The notes under the pieces: generated by a model | The model's database searches: none | Told to the model about the DNA's origin: nothing | What the model saw: only the letters and a program-made list of their open reading frames with translations | Shown here: piece by piece, positions 23,942 to 33,257 of the stretch | Layout of the letters: every line of letters begins with the position of its first letter | Numbering within the stretch: the first letter of the stretch is position 1 | Program-made: the position numbers and the translations under genes | Assembly: GCA_944990035.1 (NCBI GenBank) | Contig: CALYLX010000116.1 | Location: 835,169 to 899,168 of the forward strand | DNA: 64,000 nt | From: Clitopilus passeckerianus | Taxonomy: Eukaryota; Basidiomycota; Agaricomycetes; Agaricales; Entolomataceae | Direction of reading: 5' to 3'

Positions 23942-24459
23942 GGGGCGTTCAAAGTTACCATTATCATACCATTATCGAGCCATTATCGACTCCATTAAGC
24001 TGTTCCTTATTTTTTTAATGAAAACGTTAATGAATCTGGATAATGGTTATTTCCGGATTAAGGGCCGAATTAGGCTCCTACTGTTTTAATGGTCATTATC
24101 GACACCATTCTGGCTCTCCTGAATGGGACGTCGGAGTACAGATTCTATGATCCAAACCTTGATCCGCGTGCGGCCTGACTAGGCTTCACTCTAAGGATGC
24201 CGGAATTCTCCGTCTCGGGTCAATTGAGGTTAAACAGAATGATCCTTGGCAATGCCGAGAAATTTAATGAAAATTGAGCAGTTCCATTATTGTCCCATTA
24301 TGGCAAAACTGCCAAAGGGGGGTTTCAAAGTTGACCATTATTTGTTCATTAATTATGTCATTATCGCTTACATTATTGACAATTTAGCGCCAAAATCGAC
24401 TTAATGGACGTATTAATGGGTCCAATAATGGACCGAAATAAGGGAACTTTGAAAGACCC
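23942..24459. mobile_element. Second TIR element, 518 bp, with a nested third copy
   Basis: It starts GGGGCGTTCAAAGTTACCAT directly after the first element and ends in the same terminal motif, whose reverse complement is AGGGTCTTTCAAAGTTCCC. A further left-type end, GGGGGGTTTCAAAGTTGACC, lies inside at about 24317, so a roughly 145-bp element may be nested. The interior is packed with CCATTA/TAATGG words, for example three CCATTATC in a row near 23957-23985. No open frame of note. Its right end stops 28 bp from the stop codon of secreted member 3. Confidence 0.6.
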
Positions 24460-24487
24460 TATTGCAGATATATTGCCGTGATACTAA

Positions 24488-25359
24488 TTAATTCTTCCCA
24501 TCGTTCCCATCATCCTTATGCAAATCGTCATAACCTTTGTTTTCTTCGCCCTTATTGTCGTAACCCTTCTCTTCATGGCCTTTATTATCGTACCCCTTAT
24601 CATCATGCCCCTTCCGTTCGTATCCTTTCTGCTCATACTCCTTCTTATCATATCCCGTCTGCTCGTGCCCCTTGTTGTCGTAGCCCTTCTCCTCGTACTG
24701 CTTGTTATCATAGCCCTTATTGTCATAGCCCTTGCCGTCATAACCCTTGTTGTTGTACCCCTTATTGTCGTAACCCTTGTTCTCGTCCCAAGCATGATAC
24801 ATCCCATCGTCGTACTTGGGGTCGGGGTGGTACTGGCCGTCGTCGTAGCCATGGGCATCCTTGCCGTCGTAGCCTTTGCCGTATTGGTTATGATCGGGGT
24901 TGGACGAGTGGGAGGACCAGGAGCTGGAATAGCCGTCCTTGCCATAGCTATCTTTGTTATAACCATGCTTCCCCTGGTCGGACCATTTGTCACCTCCTTC
25001 CTTGTGATCATCATCCTTGGATGAGTTGTCGTCCCGCTTGTAGTGATGGTGGTTGTGATAACCGCCATGGCCGTGGCCGTAGTCTCGATGGCCATGACCA
25101 CCTTCATAGCCATGTCGGTCATAGCCGCCGTGATGGCCTCCATGTCGATGGCTTGGGTGGTAGTGGTTGTATCCTCCTCGATAGTAACCACCACGGCCGC
25201 CATCGTGACCGTAGTCTCGAGCCTGATAAATGAGGTTGAATTACTGTAAAGCAGCTTGAAGATATGATGGCTTACCTCGATGCTGTTAATGCCAGCAATG
25301 GGACTTGCAGCTGCAAAGGCAGCGAGAGCAAGAGTGAACGCGGTGTACTTGGCGAACAT
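24488..25359 (-). CDS. Secreted Gly/His/Tyr/Asp-rich repeat protein, HGY family member 3
   Basis: Exons 25359-25276 and 25222-24488 with a 53-nt intron give about 272 residues. Signal peptide, intron and the first half (through the dibasic HYKRDD site) equal member 2 almost residue for residue. Differences begin after NQYGKGYDGKDAHGYDDGQY, where a short insert is present. The tail has about 18 five-residue units (consensus G-Y-D-N-K, with E-Q-K, E-E-K and D-K-K variants) against about 12 in member 2, a net gain of 40 residues. The stop codon is 28 bp from a TIR element, which probably supplies the 3' untranslated region. This is a recent duplicate with repeat expansion. Confidence 0.85.
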
Positions 25360-25474
25360 GTTTGAGTAAGAGAAGTTTGTTTATTAAGAAGTCAAAGCAG
25401 TTGATAGAGTAGCTGAGCTGGTAGAGCACTAGTTCGCTGGACTGGTGATACCTGAATCTGCCCAATTCAATACC

Positions 25475-25705
25475 CTTTTTATACGTTTTCCCTCGAATTA
25501 GGGGGATGGCCAGGTGATGCACAGTAGAGGAGAAATTCGGGCATCGTCGTCATTCCTCCTCTTCAGTAGTCAAATTCTGACGCAAAGATGTGAGAAGGCT
25601 GTGATAGGGAGGAGGAGCGCAAGAAGAAGAGGGGGGAAAGGGGGGAAAGGAGGAGGCAAAGTGAAAGGAGAGAATACGCCACACCGGTGAGAATGTGTGA
25701 CGTCA
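25475..25705 (-). promoter_or_regulatory. Promoter of HGY member 3: TATA box, GA-box/CGTCA element, CRE palindrome
   Basis: Reading away from the ATG at 25359: a TATA box (reverse complement of CTTTTTATA, 25475-25483), the CGTCGTCATTCCTCCTCTTC element at 25545-25564, and TGACGTCA at 25698-25705. Spacing is the same as in the twin promoter at 16047-16276 to within one or two bases. Confidence 0.65.
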
Positions 25706-25895
25706 TCACGGGAGCAAAGATGAAACCAAAAAATTGCTCCTTTTGCTTGAGTGGCAGTGACCGAGGAAACTCTGTCCAGACAGGCGCACAAAAAGACGCC
25801 AAAGAAGTCGGTGAAGACGGAAGGGATAGTTGTGCCAAAATGGGTGGATGAAATGAGGATTTCTGAGGAGCCTGATGTTACGATGGGGGTGATAG
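25698..25895 (+). pseudogene. Broken twin of the divergent small Lys-rich gene
   Basis: This segment aligns with the 5' part of the minus-strand gene at 16059-15895. The start codon of the left copy is changed to ATGTG, the next ATG leads into a frame shifted by an about 25-bp difference, and the reading AHKKTPKKSVKTEGIVVPKW survives only in a frame without a matching start. After EEPDV the two copies no longer match. It is therefore a truncated, frame-broken copy. Confidence 0.5.
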
Positions 25896-25899
25896 ATCA

Positions 25900-26489
25900 T
25901 ACATTATTGGAACTCGACGTTTTAAGAATAATGAACATCGAGCGAGACGAGTCGCCTGGAATGCAACTGGAATCCCAACGAACGTCACCACTGAAGCCAG
26001 CCTACCAACGAAAAGGCGGTCTAGGAAGTTCTCTGCCCGGAGAATGCCAGCCGTGCTGACCCGCCTGAGGATATCCAGTGGTCAACTCTGATTCGGCTCA
26101 AAGGCTGCCTGTCTATAAAAACCAATCATCAGTCAGTAGACTTACTCATCAATTCGGTCAACTTGAACGACTAGTCGAATAATTGGTCAATGGCCACGGT
26201 CAAAGTCATCGACTCGGTTGAATGACTGGTCATTGATCCTACGTTATTCCCGACATTCCTCCAAGTCGTTTATCTAAGTTGACTCGCCCGCACAAGTGTG
26301 TCGAGACATTCTAACCAAAGCGGACGGCGACGTATGTCTCAGGGAAGTGAGGCGAACAGTGAGATATGTGAAGAATATGCAGAAACGATAAAGAGTAAGT
26401 GCATGAATTAAGCGGAAATCAAGATCTTTTCCTAGTAAGGGAACAAGTACAAAAGCGGCTATTCTACGATTCAATCTCTAGTATTCTGC
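25900..26489. other. Intergenic region
   Basis: About 590 bp with no convincing gene. Around 26130-26240 there are several short words of the type ATTGGTCA and TGACTGGTCATTG on both strands, which give weak palindromes. No RNA gene or terminal repeat was recognised. It ends at the stop codon of secreted member 4. Confidence 0.35.
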
Positions 26490-27162
26490 TCAATGCTTTC
26501 CATAGCTAGAATCATCATTACCCTTGTTATCATAACCTTTCTGCTCCCAGCCTTTATTGTCATATCCATTGTTAACACCCCACTTATTGCCGTCCCACTT
26601 GTTATCATAGCCCTGGTTATAGGACCAACCATGGTACTTGCCATCGTCGTAGTTGGGATTGGGATGATATTGACCATCGTCGTACTTTGGGTTGGGGTAG
26701 TACTGGCCGTCATCGTATCCATTGGCATCTTTCCCATCGTACCCCTTGCCGGACTTGTCGTTGCCGTAGTTGGAATCGTAATAACCGTTCTTGTTATAGC
26801 CATCTTTCCCTTGGTTATACCCCTTGTCATCGCCATCCTTGTGTTCTTCCCCCTTTGCAGAATCGTCGTCGCGCTTGTAAGGATGGCGATCACGGTATCC
26901 GCCATAGTCTCGATGGCCATAACCACTTCCATAACCATGTCGGTTATATCCACCATAGTGGCCGCGGTATCCCGGGCTGTAATGATTGTGGCCACCATAG
27001 CATCCATGGTGGTAATCTCGGGCCTAAACCAGATGAATGAGTTATCGATACAGAAGAAGGTAAACAGACGGTAATTACCTCTAGCTCATTGTTGGCCTGG
27101 ACGGGGCTTGCAACTGCAAAGGCAGCGAGGGCAAGCGTGAATGCAGAGGACTTAAAGAGCAT
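26490..27162 (-). CDS. Secreted Gly/His/Tyr/Asp-rich protein, HGY family member 4
   Basis: Exons 27162-27079 and 27023-26490 with a 55-nt intron give about 205 residues. The signal peptide is MLFKSSAFTLALAAFAVAS, followed by PVQANNELE; exon 2 begins ARDYHHGCYGGHNHYSPGYR. The His/Gly/Tyr half ends at the dibasic site PYKRDDDSAK. The acidic half has the core twice in tandem: YDDGQYYPNPKYDDGQYHPN and then YDDGKYHGW. The tail is shorter than in members 2 and 3, with only a few G-Y-D-N-K units and Trp in place of Tyr (KGWEQKGYDNKGN). One cysteine occurs near the start of exon 2. The intron site, start of exon 2, dibasic site and promoter elements all follow the family pattern. Confidence 0.85.
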
Positions 27163-28268
27163 ATTGAATGAAGAGTGGTAATTGATTGAGTAAGAGTGAG
27201 ATAAGCAGTTGTTGGGTAGCGAAAGAATGCGCTAGTTGATGCCTAAGTCCTGAAAATTGTAGCCCCCTCTATACCTTTCGGGGAGGATTAGGAGACCTCC
27301 CAGAAGCTGTGAGGGTGTGGAGATTTATCGTCATTTCTCTTCTTGCAAGATTATGCTGTGGAGGCGAGAAAGAGGAGGTGATTGGTGAAGGTGCACAGAG
27401 GCACCCCTTTCAACTGGGTCAGAGAGTAGGGTACGTCACAGTAGGGGATCTGACGTCAATGCAGGGAGTGTTCCTCCTTTCTGCCTCAGTGGCGGTGAGT
27501 TCAAGCAGAAAGCTCGTAGACCCCCTGCGAGCGGTTGGTAACACTTTTTGAGATGTGCATGACATTGCAAATTCTTGCTTAGATGCATGAAGCGCATGAA
27601 TGACAAGAATGGCAGGAGAGACGCCTTGCAGAGGCCAATTTGAGCACCTTTAAATGCATCGTGGTAGTGAAATGAGTCCTCAGATGCACCGTAGATGGTC
27701 CTAGCGCTCCTCCAAGGTCCGGAGTGCGCCCCTCTACCGAATTCTACTAACGAGCCATATCCATTGTCAGATTGGGAGAGGTGATCAGAGAAGCTCAAAT
27801 GCACCAGGATTTGTGTTTTGTAGTGTCAAACATCGTTCCACTCAACCCGAGTTCCAAGAATGGCCAATCCAGGCTTGGACTACGGTATAACCTAGTGATA
27901 TGTGTCTCACTTACCGAGCCGGTATAAGGTTCTATTCGCGGAAACAGGTGAATGCTGGGTGAATGTGTGGAGGAAAGAGAGTGTGCGTGCGAGGAAACTC
28001 GGTCTGATTCAGACCTTGTTGACAAATGGGGACTGTTCAGGCAAACTTCAGGCTCAAACGGATAGCCCCCTTTGATCATGACCCTCTATTGGGACTGCTT
28101 CAGTAGGTCAGACGGATACAAAAGGGTTGCATCATGAGTTCCCAGAGGTTCGCGGACTAAGGAGCGATTCGAGATAGTGAAGAAATGCAAGACTGAATTG
28201 GTATGGACAACAAATATGGTAGCGAAAAGGAGCATATATATTTGACAGCTATGAACTGTGAACATTAT
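27163..28268. other. Promoter of HGY member 4 and flanking non-coding region
   Basis: Upstream of the member 4 ATG, CGTCATTTCTCTTCTTGC (27329-27346) is the family GA-box/CGTCA element read on the opposite strand, 167 bp out. TGACGTCA lies at 27451-27458. A weak TATA-like sequence (CTATACC) is near 27269. The rest, up to the stop of member 5, has only short open frames without recognisable features. Confidence 0.5.
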
Positions 28269-28982
28269 CTACCATTCGCCACGATTGCCCCAGGCATTGC
28301 CATCCCCATAACCGTTATTACGCCATCCTTTCTGATACCCATCTTTTCCATTCCAACCATTCGTATGGCCTTTCTTCTGATCCTGTCCCCTATAGCCACT
28401 GTGTCCATCGTACCCATTGAGCTTCCCGCCGTACTGATACCAGGAGTAGTACTTTCCGTTGTCGTACGATGGGTTTGGATGATATTGCCCGTCATCGTGG
28501 TGATGGCTGTCTTTGTTGTAGTAATTATTGTGGTTATAGGTGTTGACGTGATCATAGCCCTGGTGGGGGTTGTAAGAATCCCAACCATAGCCCTTTCCGT
28601 AGGTATTGTGATCGTTATGATAGTACCCGCTGTGGTTTTCATATTGGTTGTGGCCATAGGAGTCTTGGTAGTCTCGCTTGTGGTATTGGTGTTCACGGTG
28701 AGGGTAAGAGTGTTTGTAATGGTGGTGATCATGACCATGACCCCAATAACCTCGATTGTGTCCATACTCATCATCGTAGCCGTAGCTCTGCTCGTATGAG
28801 TAGGGATCATGATGTTTATACACATTTCTGTGATAATCTCTAGGCTGAAGTAGCGTAAGTATAAGGCGGCGACTGGAGAACAGAAAGGAACGAACCACAA
28901 GTTCATGCCAAGAAACTGGAGATGCAGATACAAATGTCGCAAAGACCAAGGCCAAAGTAGAGAGGCTGACTTTAGCAAACAT
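28269..28982 (-). CDS. Secreted His/Tyr/Asn/Gly-rich protein, HGY family member 5
   Basis: Exons 28982-28896 and 28844-28269 with a 51-nt intron give about 220 residues. Signal peptide MFAKVSLSTLALVFATFVSA, then SPVSWHELV; exon 2 begins PRDYHRNVYKHHDPYSYEQS. The first half is His/Tyr-rich (YGHGHD-type steps) up to the dibasic site YHKRDYQDS. The second half is Asn/His/Tyr-rich with the core HHHDDGQYHPNPSYDNGKYY. The C-terminus has Gly/Trp/Asn steps (KDGYQKGWRNNGYGDGNAWG) instead of G-Y-D-N-K repeats. It is the most diverged of the four core-containing members, and the intron is in frame with the flanking exons, so it can be missed. The upstream ATG at 29084 in the same frame is rejected because it precedes the signal peptide and overlaps the TATA box. 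Confidence 0.83.
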   Translation of the reverse strand: MFAKVSLSTLALVFATFVSASPVSWHELVVRSFLFSSRRLILTLLQPRDYHRNVYKHHDPYSYEQSYGYDDEYGHNRGYWGHGHDHHHYKHSYPHREHQYHKRDYQDSYGHNQYENHSGYYHNDHNTYGKGYGWDSYNPHQGYDHVNTYNHNNYYNKDSHHHDDGQYHPNPSYDNGKYYSWYQYGGKLNGYDGHSGYRGQDQKKGHTNGWNGKDGYQKGWRNNGYGDGNAWGNRGEW

Positions 28983-29084
28983 TGTATATGAGATAGTTGA
29001 AGTAGCAAGTGGTTTAAGCAGTAAGTTGTGTTTGTGAATTTGAGTGAAGTTGTTTGATGTCGTCTTCCTGGCAAAAAGCTGCAA

Positions 29085-29177
29085 CTTTTATACCTCTGGA
29101 ACATAGGAGAGAGACCCTTGTAGAGCTTCGGTTTCGTCATCCTCGTCATATATGCACGTCATTTCTCCTCCTCAATA
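29085..29177 (-). promoter_or_regulatory. Promoter of HGY member 5: TATA box and GA-box/CGTCA element
   Basis: On the minus strand a GAGGTATAAAAGT TATA box lies at about 29084-29096, roughly 105 bp before the ATG. The element CACGTCATTTCTCCTCCTCA (+ strand reading) is at 29156-29175. This is the same GA-box joined to CGTCA that precedes the other four family genes. No full TGACGTCA palindrome was found here. Confidence 0.6.
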
Positions 29178-29537
29178 GATGTTTTAGGAGGAGGGGGAAG
29201 GAGAAGAGAGGGGCGCATAGGAGGACAATGCCAGGAAGTAAAGGAGGGTTGGAGAGGAGAACTGCGATCGCGTCAGAAAAAACTGCTAATTTCGTTGGTG
29301 CTCTACTTGGCGCGCTAGCTCAGGGAAGCGTGAATTATTGTTGGATCAAGAGCAATGTTTTGAGTTTGGGGCTCGGGGAAAACTGGAATAGTTTAGAGAT
29401 GAGGCCAGTCTGGGTAGGTGATAGCAGTTGTTCAAGTCGTCGAAAGGTTGTCTGTTCCTTAGAGAGTCCAAGTGTTCTGTCTTCTGCAAGCTTCTCTGGC
29501 AAATCCTTAGTCTGTATAATTGTCCTTGAGAGTTAGC
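29178..29537. other. Intergenic region between divergent genes
   Basis: About 360 bp between the member 5 promoter element and the start of the Trm82 gene. It is GA-rich at 29178-29260. No gene, repeat or RNA was recognised. Confidence 0.4.
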
Positions 29538-31686
29538 ATGCATGGTAGCAGTCATGACCGTCCAGAGTTGATTAGATTTCCGAACCCCGACTCCTCTTCC
29601 GATCTTTCCTTTTCTTCACCTGATGTCGTCCGAGTCCTACTACCCTCATGCCTTTCTCCTTCAGCCGTCGCTGTCGCAGACAATCTTAGTGTCTGGACCC
29701 CATATAAAAATATTGGATACCCAGTAAGTCGCCTCGCGCGATATCACCCAGGAAATCGCGGCTAAATGTTGAACAGAACAGGCAATGTCCTGAAAAACAC
29801 TATTCAACACGAGCCTGCGCTTCCACAGGATGAGAGCCAGGTTGAAGCAAAGCAGAAGAAGCAAAAGGCGCTGCACAGCCGCCTGTTCCATTTATTCGCT
29901 GTGTAGCCCTAGGAGGGCCCAATGGAACTTCCAAATACTTGGCTACTGCAGGCGACGACAAGGTCTTGAGAGTGTATGAGGCAGAGGACCTCAAATTGTT
30001 GAATGAGAGGTCATTTTACGTGCCCTACTGAAAAAGCATGTCTACGATGTCTAATATCTGAACCATGAGCCAGGGAACTACCTAAAAGGCCAACGGATGT
30101 CCGCTTCACAACTGACGGAGAAACGATAGTAATCGGAGACAAATTTGGCGATGTCTTCAGGTATACCGACCTACCTCCAGCCTTGACTCAGCTAACCTTA
30201 TTCTTCAGCTATCCTCTCTACCCTGGACCACCTTCGGAACCTTCAGAGCCAACCCAAAAATCCAGAGACTCTGTGGTCTCTCACGAGAATCCTTCAAATG
30301 GAACCCTCGTGCTCGGCCATACCTCCCTCCTTACTGCGTTCCTGTTCTCTCCCGACGAAAAGTATATCATAACAGGAGATAGAGACGAACATATCCGCAT
30401 CAGCTGGTTCCCGCAAGGATACGTGATTGAGAACTTTTGTCTTGGCCATAAAAAGTACGTCTAATACTCCATCTCTCATCCTCAGGAGACTGACATTGAT
30501 CACGAGATATGTCACCGCCCTACACATCCCACCCTTCTCGCCCAACCATCTCGTCTCTGGTGGCGGAGATTCCTTCCTAGGCATCTGGGACTGGCAGTCT
30601 GGAAAGCTGCTCCACCAAATTCACGGCATTCAGGAAGCCGCTGAACCTTATATCAAGGTTCAAAGCAGGAAGAGAAAGAATTGGGATGGAAGAGACGATG
30701 AAGGTGAAGGGAACCTCAAGGGCAAGAGGAGGAAGAAGCGCAAGCAGAGAGGGAAGAAGAATCCTAACAAAAAAGCGGGCGAGGTGGAAGAAACGCAAGA
30801 CGCTGAGATAGAGGAGGCGAGTGCGGCTCCTGAAGACGCCGACGAAGCTAGTCAGCAAGCAGGGGCTCCTGAAGATACGGACAAGAAAGTCCTCGTTATC
30901 AGCAAGATTACTACTATTACTTGCGAGGATGGCTCAAGACTTATCGTCTTTAATGCCGTCGGGTATGTCATCTCCAAGTTAAAACACAAATCCCATTCTC
31001 AAACAATATCTATCTTCAGAGCAACAGCTCTATTTACTGTTCCGTATCCAAGTGTCGAAACCTCAGAGGCGCAAATATCGATACCAGCAGTCAACTCATT
31101 TGATCTTGGTTTCCCCGTGGTTAATTTCAGCGTCGCGGAAAACGGACACATATGGGCTCTCCTCGACGGGAACTGGACTCCGGAGAACTCAGAATCCTCC
31201 ACAAGCAGAAAATGGACCCGCGTACTGAAACTTACTTCAAACAGCCAACTTGAAGAAATCGTATCCAGCTCTAATCCACTCCTCGATGCCCTGAACTCTG
31301 CATGCCTGATCCCAACGACCCCAGAAACCCTCCAAAAACTCGATCTCTATTCCGACATCACATCCCTTCCAAAATGGTCAGGGCCTGACAGTGGTGAGGC
31401 TGAGGATTCCGAGATCGCAGGAACCCCTCTAGACACTCCAACTCCCAGTTTCGCAAGTCCGAGTGAGGTTGCGATGATTGGGGAAGGAGGAAAAGGTGCA
31501 GGGAGCCTTTCGAAGAGGTTGCTGGGACGTCAGAGGAAGAAGGATGCGGTGAATCAGAGACTCCAGCAGAGTGGGAGTGCAACACCGAGGCCGGAGACCC
31601 CAGTTGGCGAACCCGAGCATAAGAGGGCGAGAACAGAGGAAGAGGAGCAACAAGAAGGGACTGATATAGCCATGCAGGAAAGCTAA
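29538..31686 (+). CDS. TRM82: tRNA (guanine-N7)-methyltransferase non-catalytic subunit Trm82
   Basis: WD40 protein that partners the Trm8 methyltransferase to form m7G46 in tRNAs in the nucleus (family knowledge). Seen: FIRCVALGGPNGTSKYLATA and DDKVLRVYEAEDLKLLNER (first blades), RPTDVRFTTDGETIVIGDKF, LLTAFLFSPDEKYIITGDRD followed by [31 protein letters not shown] (the most diagnostic block), and HLVSGGGDSFLGIWDWQSG. A Lys/Arg-rich insert (KGKRRKKRKQRGKKNPNKK) follows, then a last blade with FPVVNFSVAENGHIWALLD. The C-terminus is disordered and ends in KRARTEEEEQ. Introns of about 50 nt separate the blocks. The joint between the first exon and the RCVAL exon (29730-29890) is not resolved; a splice or a missing base near 29870 is needed. 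Confidence 0.85.
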
Positions 31687-31745
31687 TGGCATTGTAGACC
31701 AGACAAAAGGGAAAAGAGCAATATAAACTGTTTCTGATGATGGAA

Positions 31746-33257
31746 TTACGGCACAAAATTTGACTTTGGTCGACTCCCTAATCCCGTCTGAAAAACCACG
31801 TATAAGTTGAAAGTTGCACACAGATTTACAACAGCTAACCTTGTTGTATATCGCTTCAATGCAGCGCATGTTACCAACAGAGTCCTCCTTATCCACCCAG
31901 GTTTGCGCAGGCCGCCCTCTGACTTTGTTGACGAATGCCTCAAGCTGGTATCGATAAGTCGTCCACCAAACTTCTCCATTTCCTTCCATTTTTGCATCTT
32001 CGAACGTGTACGCCTTCTCAATCCTCTCTTTCTTCTCTCCATTTTCTCCTTTCGTTGTAACCCGGATATAGTGCCAGAATGTTGGCACCAAGTAGTTGAT
32101 GAGTGCCACTTCACCTCCTTCACATTCAACGATTACCCTTATGTCAGGGATCTGCGGTATGAAACCATAGATTGGTGGGGGAGAAAGGTCGCATCGCAGA
32201 GAAGCTGTCATGTCGTTGGAGAAGGCGAGTGAAGCGGTTGTTCCCCGGTCAACCTTTCCTGCAGGAGCACCAGGAGGTAGCTCCAGCTCGTGCTGGGCAG
32301 AAAGAACGGATGCTGGGTTGGCCCCTGCTAAGTACCGTATGGTGTTGAGTGTATAGCCTACAAGGTGCCGTTTAACTTTGAGCCCGACTGAGCTGGAGAT
32401 GTACTCACAACCACCGTCCATAAGAGCTCCACCACCCAGCTCGTATTTGAACCGGATATCGTCTGCACCGAATCTGCCGCGCATAGTTGCGAGAGAAGCA
32501 TGTATATGTTTAATCTTTCCTAATTCATTGCTATCGAGGATGGCTTTCACGCGCTGAATGGATGGGTGAAACCTATATGAATGAGTGTCAGGTTAATATG
32601 TATCGGAGTCAACTCCAGAAAAGGACGGGCCGGTGGTGGAAGGCCTCTAAGAGCACTAGACCTTTCCTTTCCGCCAGTTCAAACATCCTTTCAGTTTCTT
32701 CGGCGGTATTTGCGGCTGGTTTCTCCAGGAGGACATGCTTTCCCGCGGACAATGCTTTCATGGTCCACTCATAGTGCAAGGAGTTTGGGAGCTAGGCAAC
32801 TCGTTTAGATTCCGTTTCCTTAACAGAGAATGTACCAAGAGAACGAACTGAATTGTAGACAGCTTCCACTTCTGGGTCGTTTATGAGGTCTTAAACATCC
32901 ATTGGTCCGTTAAGTTTTGCAATCCTTTATTCAATTACACACCCTGGTATTCGCTGGACCCTGCATAAACTTTCTCAATTCCGTGCTTCTCTGCATATGC
33001 GGTTGCCTTGTCCCGGTTCCGGGCCGCGACAGCATAATGGCCTCCGGATGATTCCTTGCGGGACCAATGATACCCAAAGGGCCGATTGCAGCTGCTCCAA
33101 GGATGCCGAACCTGATGGGTTTCAAATTGGAAGAAGCAGAACGAATACTTTGAGGTGGATTAACGGCCTAATCAGATGTTTGAGACCTCACAGCTTCAGC
33201 AGCAGCTATGCTACGTACCGTATAGAAACGCTTCAAGAACCCGTAGACTGAGGCCAT
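31746..33257 (-). pseudogene. Gfo/Idh/MocA oxidoreductase, copy A of tandem triplet, frameshifted
   Basis: Homologue of the two genes upstream (35099-33576, 37138-35613), with the same exon plan: short first exon MASVYGFLKRFYT, Rossmann exon KPIRFGILGAAAIGPLGIIG, ..HVLLEKPAANTAEET, and final exon TGLGSRPKSNFVP. In the Rossmann exon the sequence at about 33037-33046 is 4 bases shorter than in copies B and C, so after NHPEAI the conserved reading AVAARNRDKATAYAEKHGIE continues in another frame. All other blocks, including the EKP motif and the WWTTYRYQLEAFVNKVRGR segment, look sound. Read as it stands, the protein would be truncated early. It is a recent pseudogene or carries a sequence error. 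The last exon is reached through an intron following EAIYNK. Confidence 0.7.

Larger units (their letters stand above)
24488..25895 (-). repeat. Right arm of the inverted duplication
   Basis: Reverse-complement match to 15890-17143. The part covering promoter, 5' untranslated region, exon 1 and intron (25222-25522) is practically identical. The coding repeat region differs by extra five-residue units. Beyond about 25570 the similarity weakens and small indels appear, for example about 25 extra bases near 25737-25762. Confidence 0.85.
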
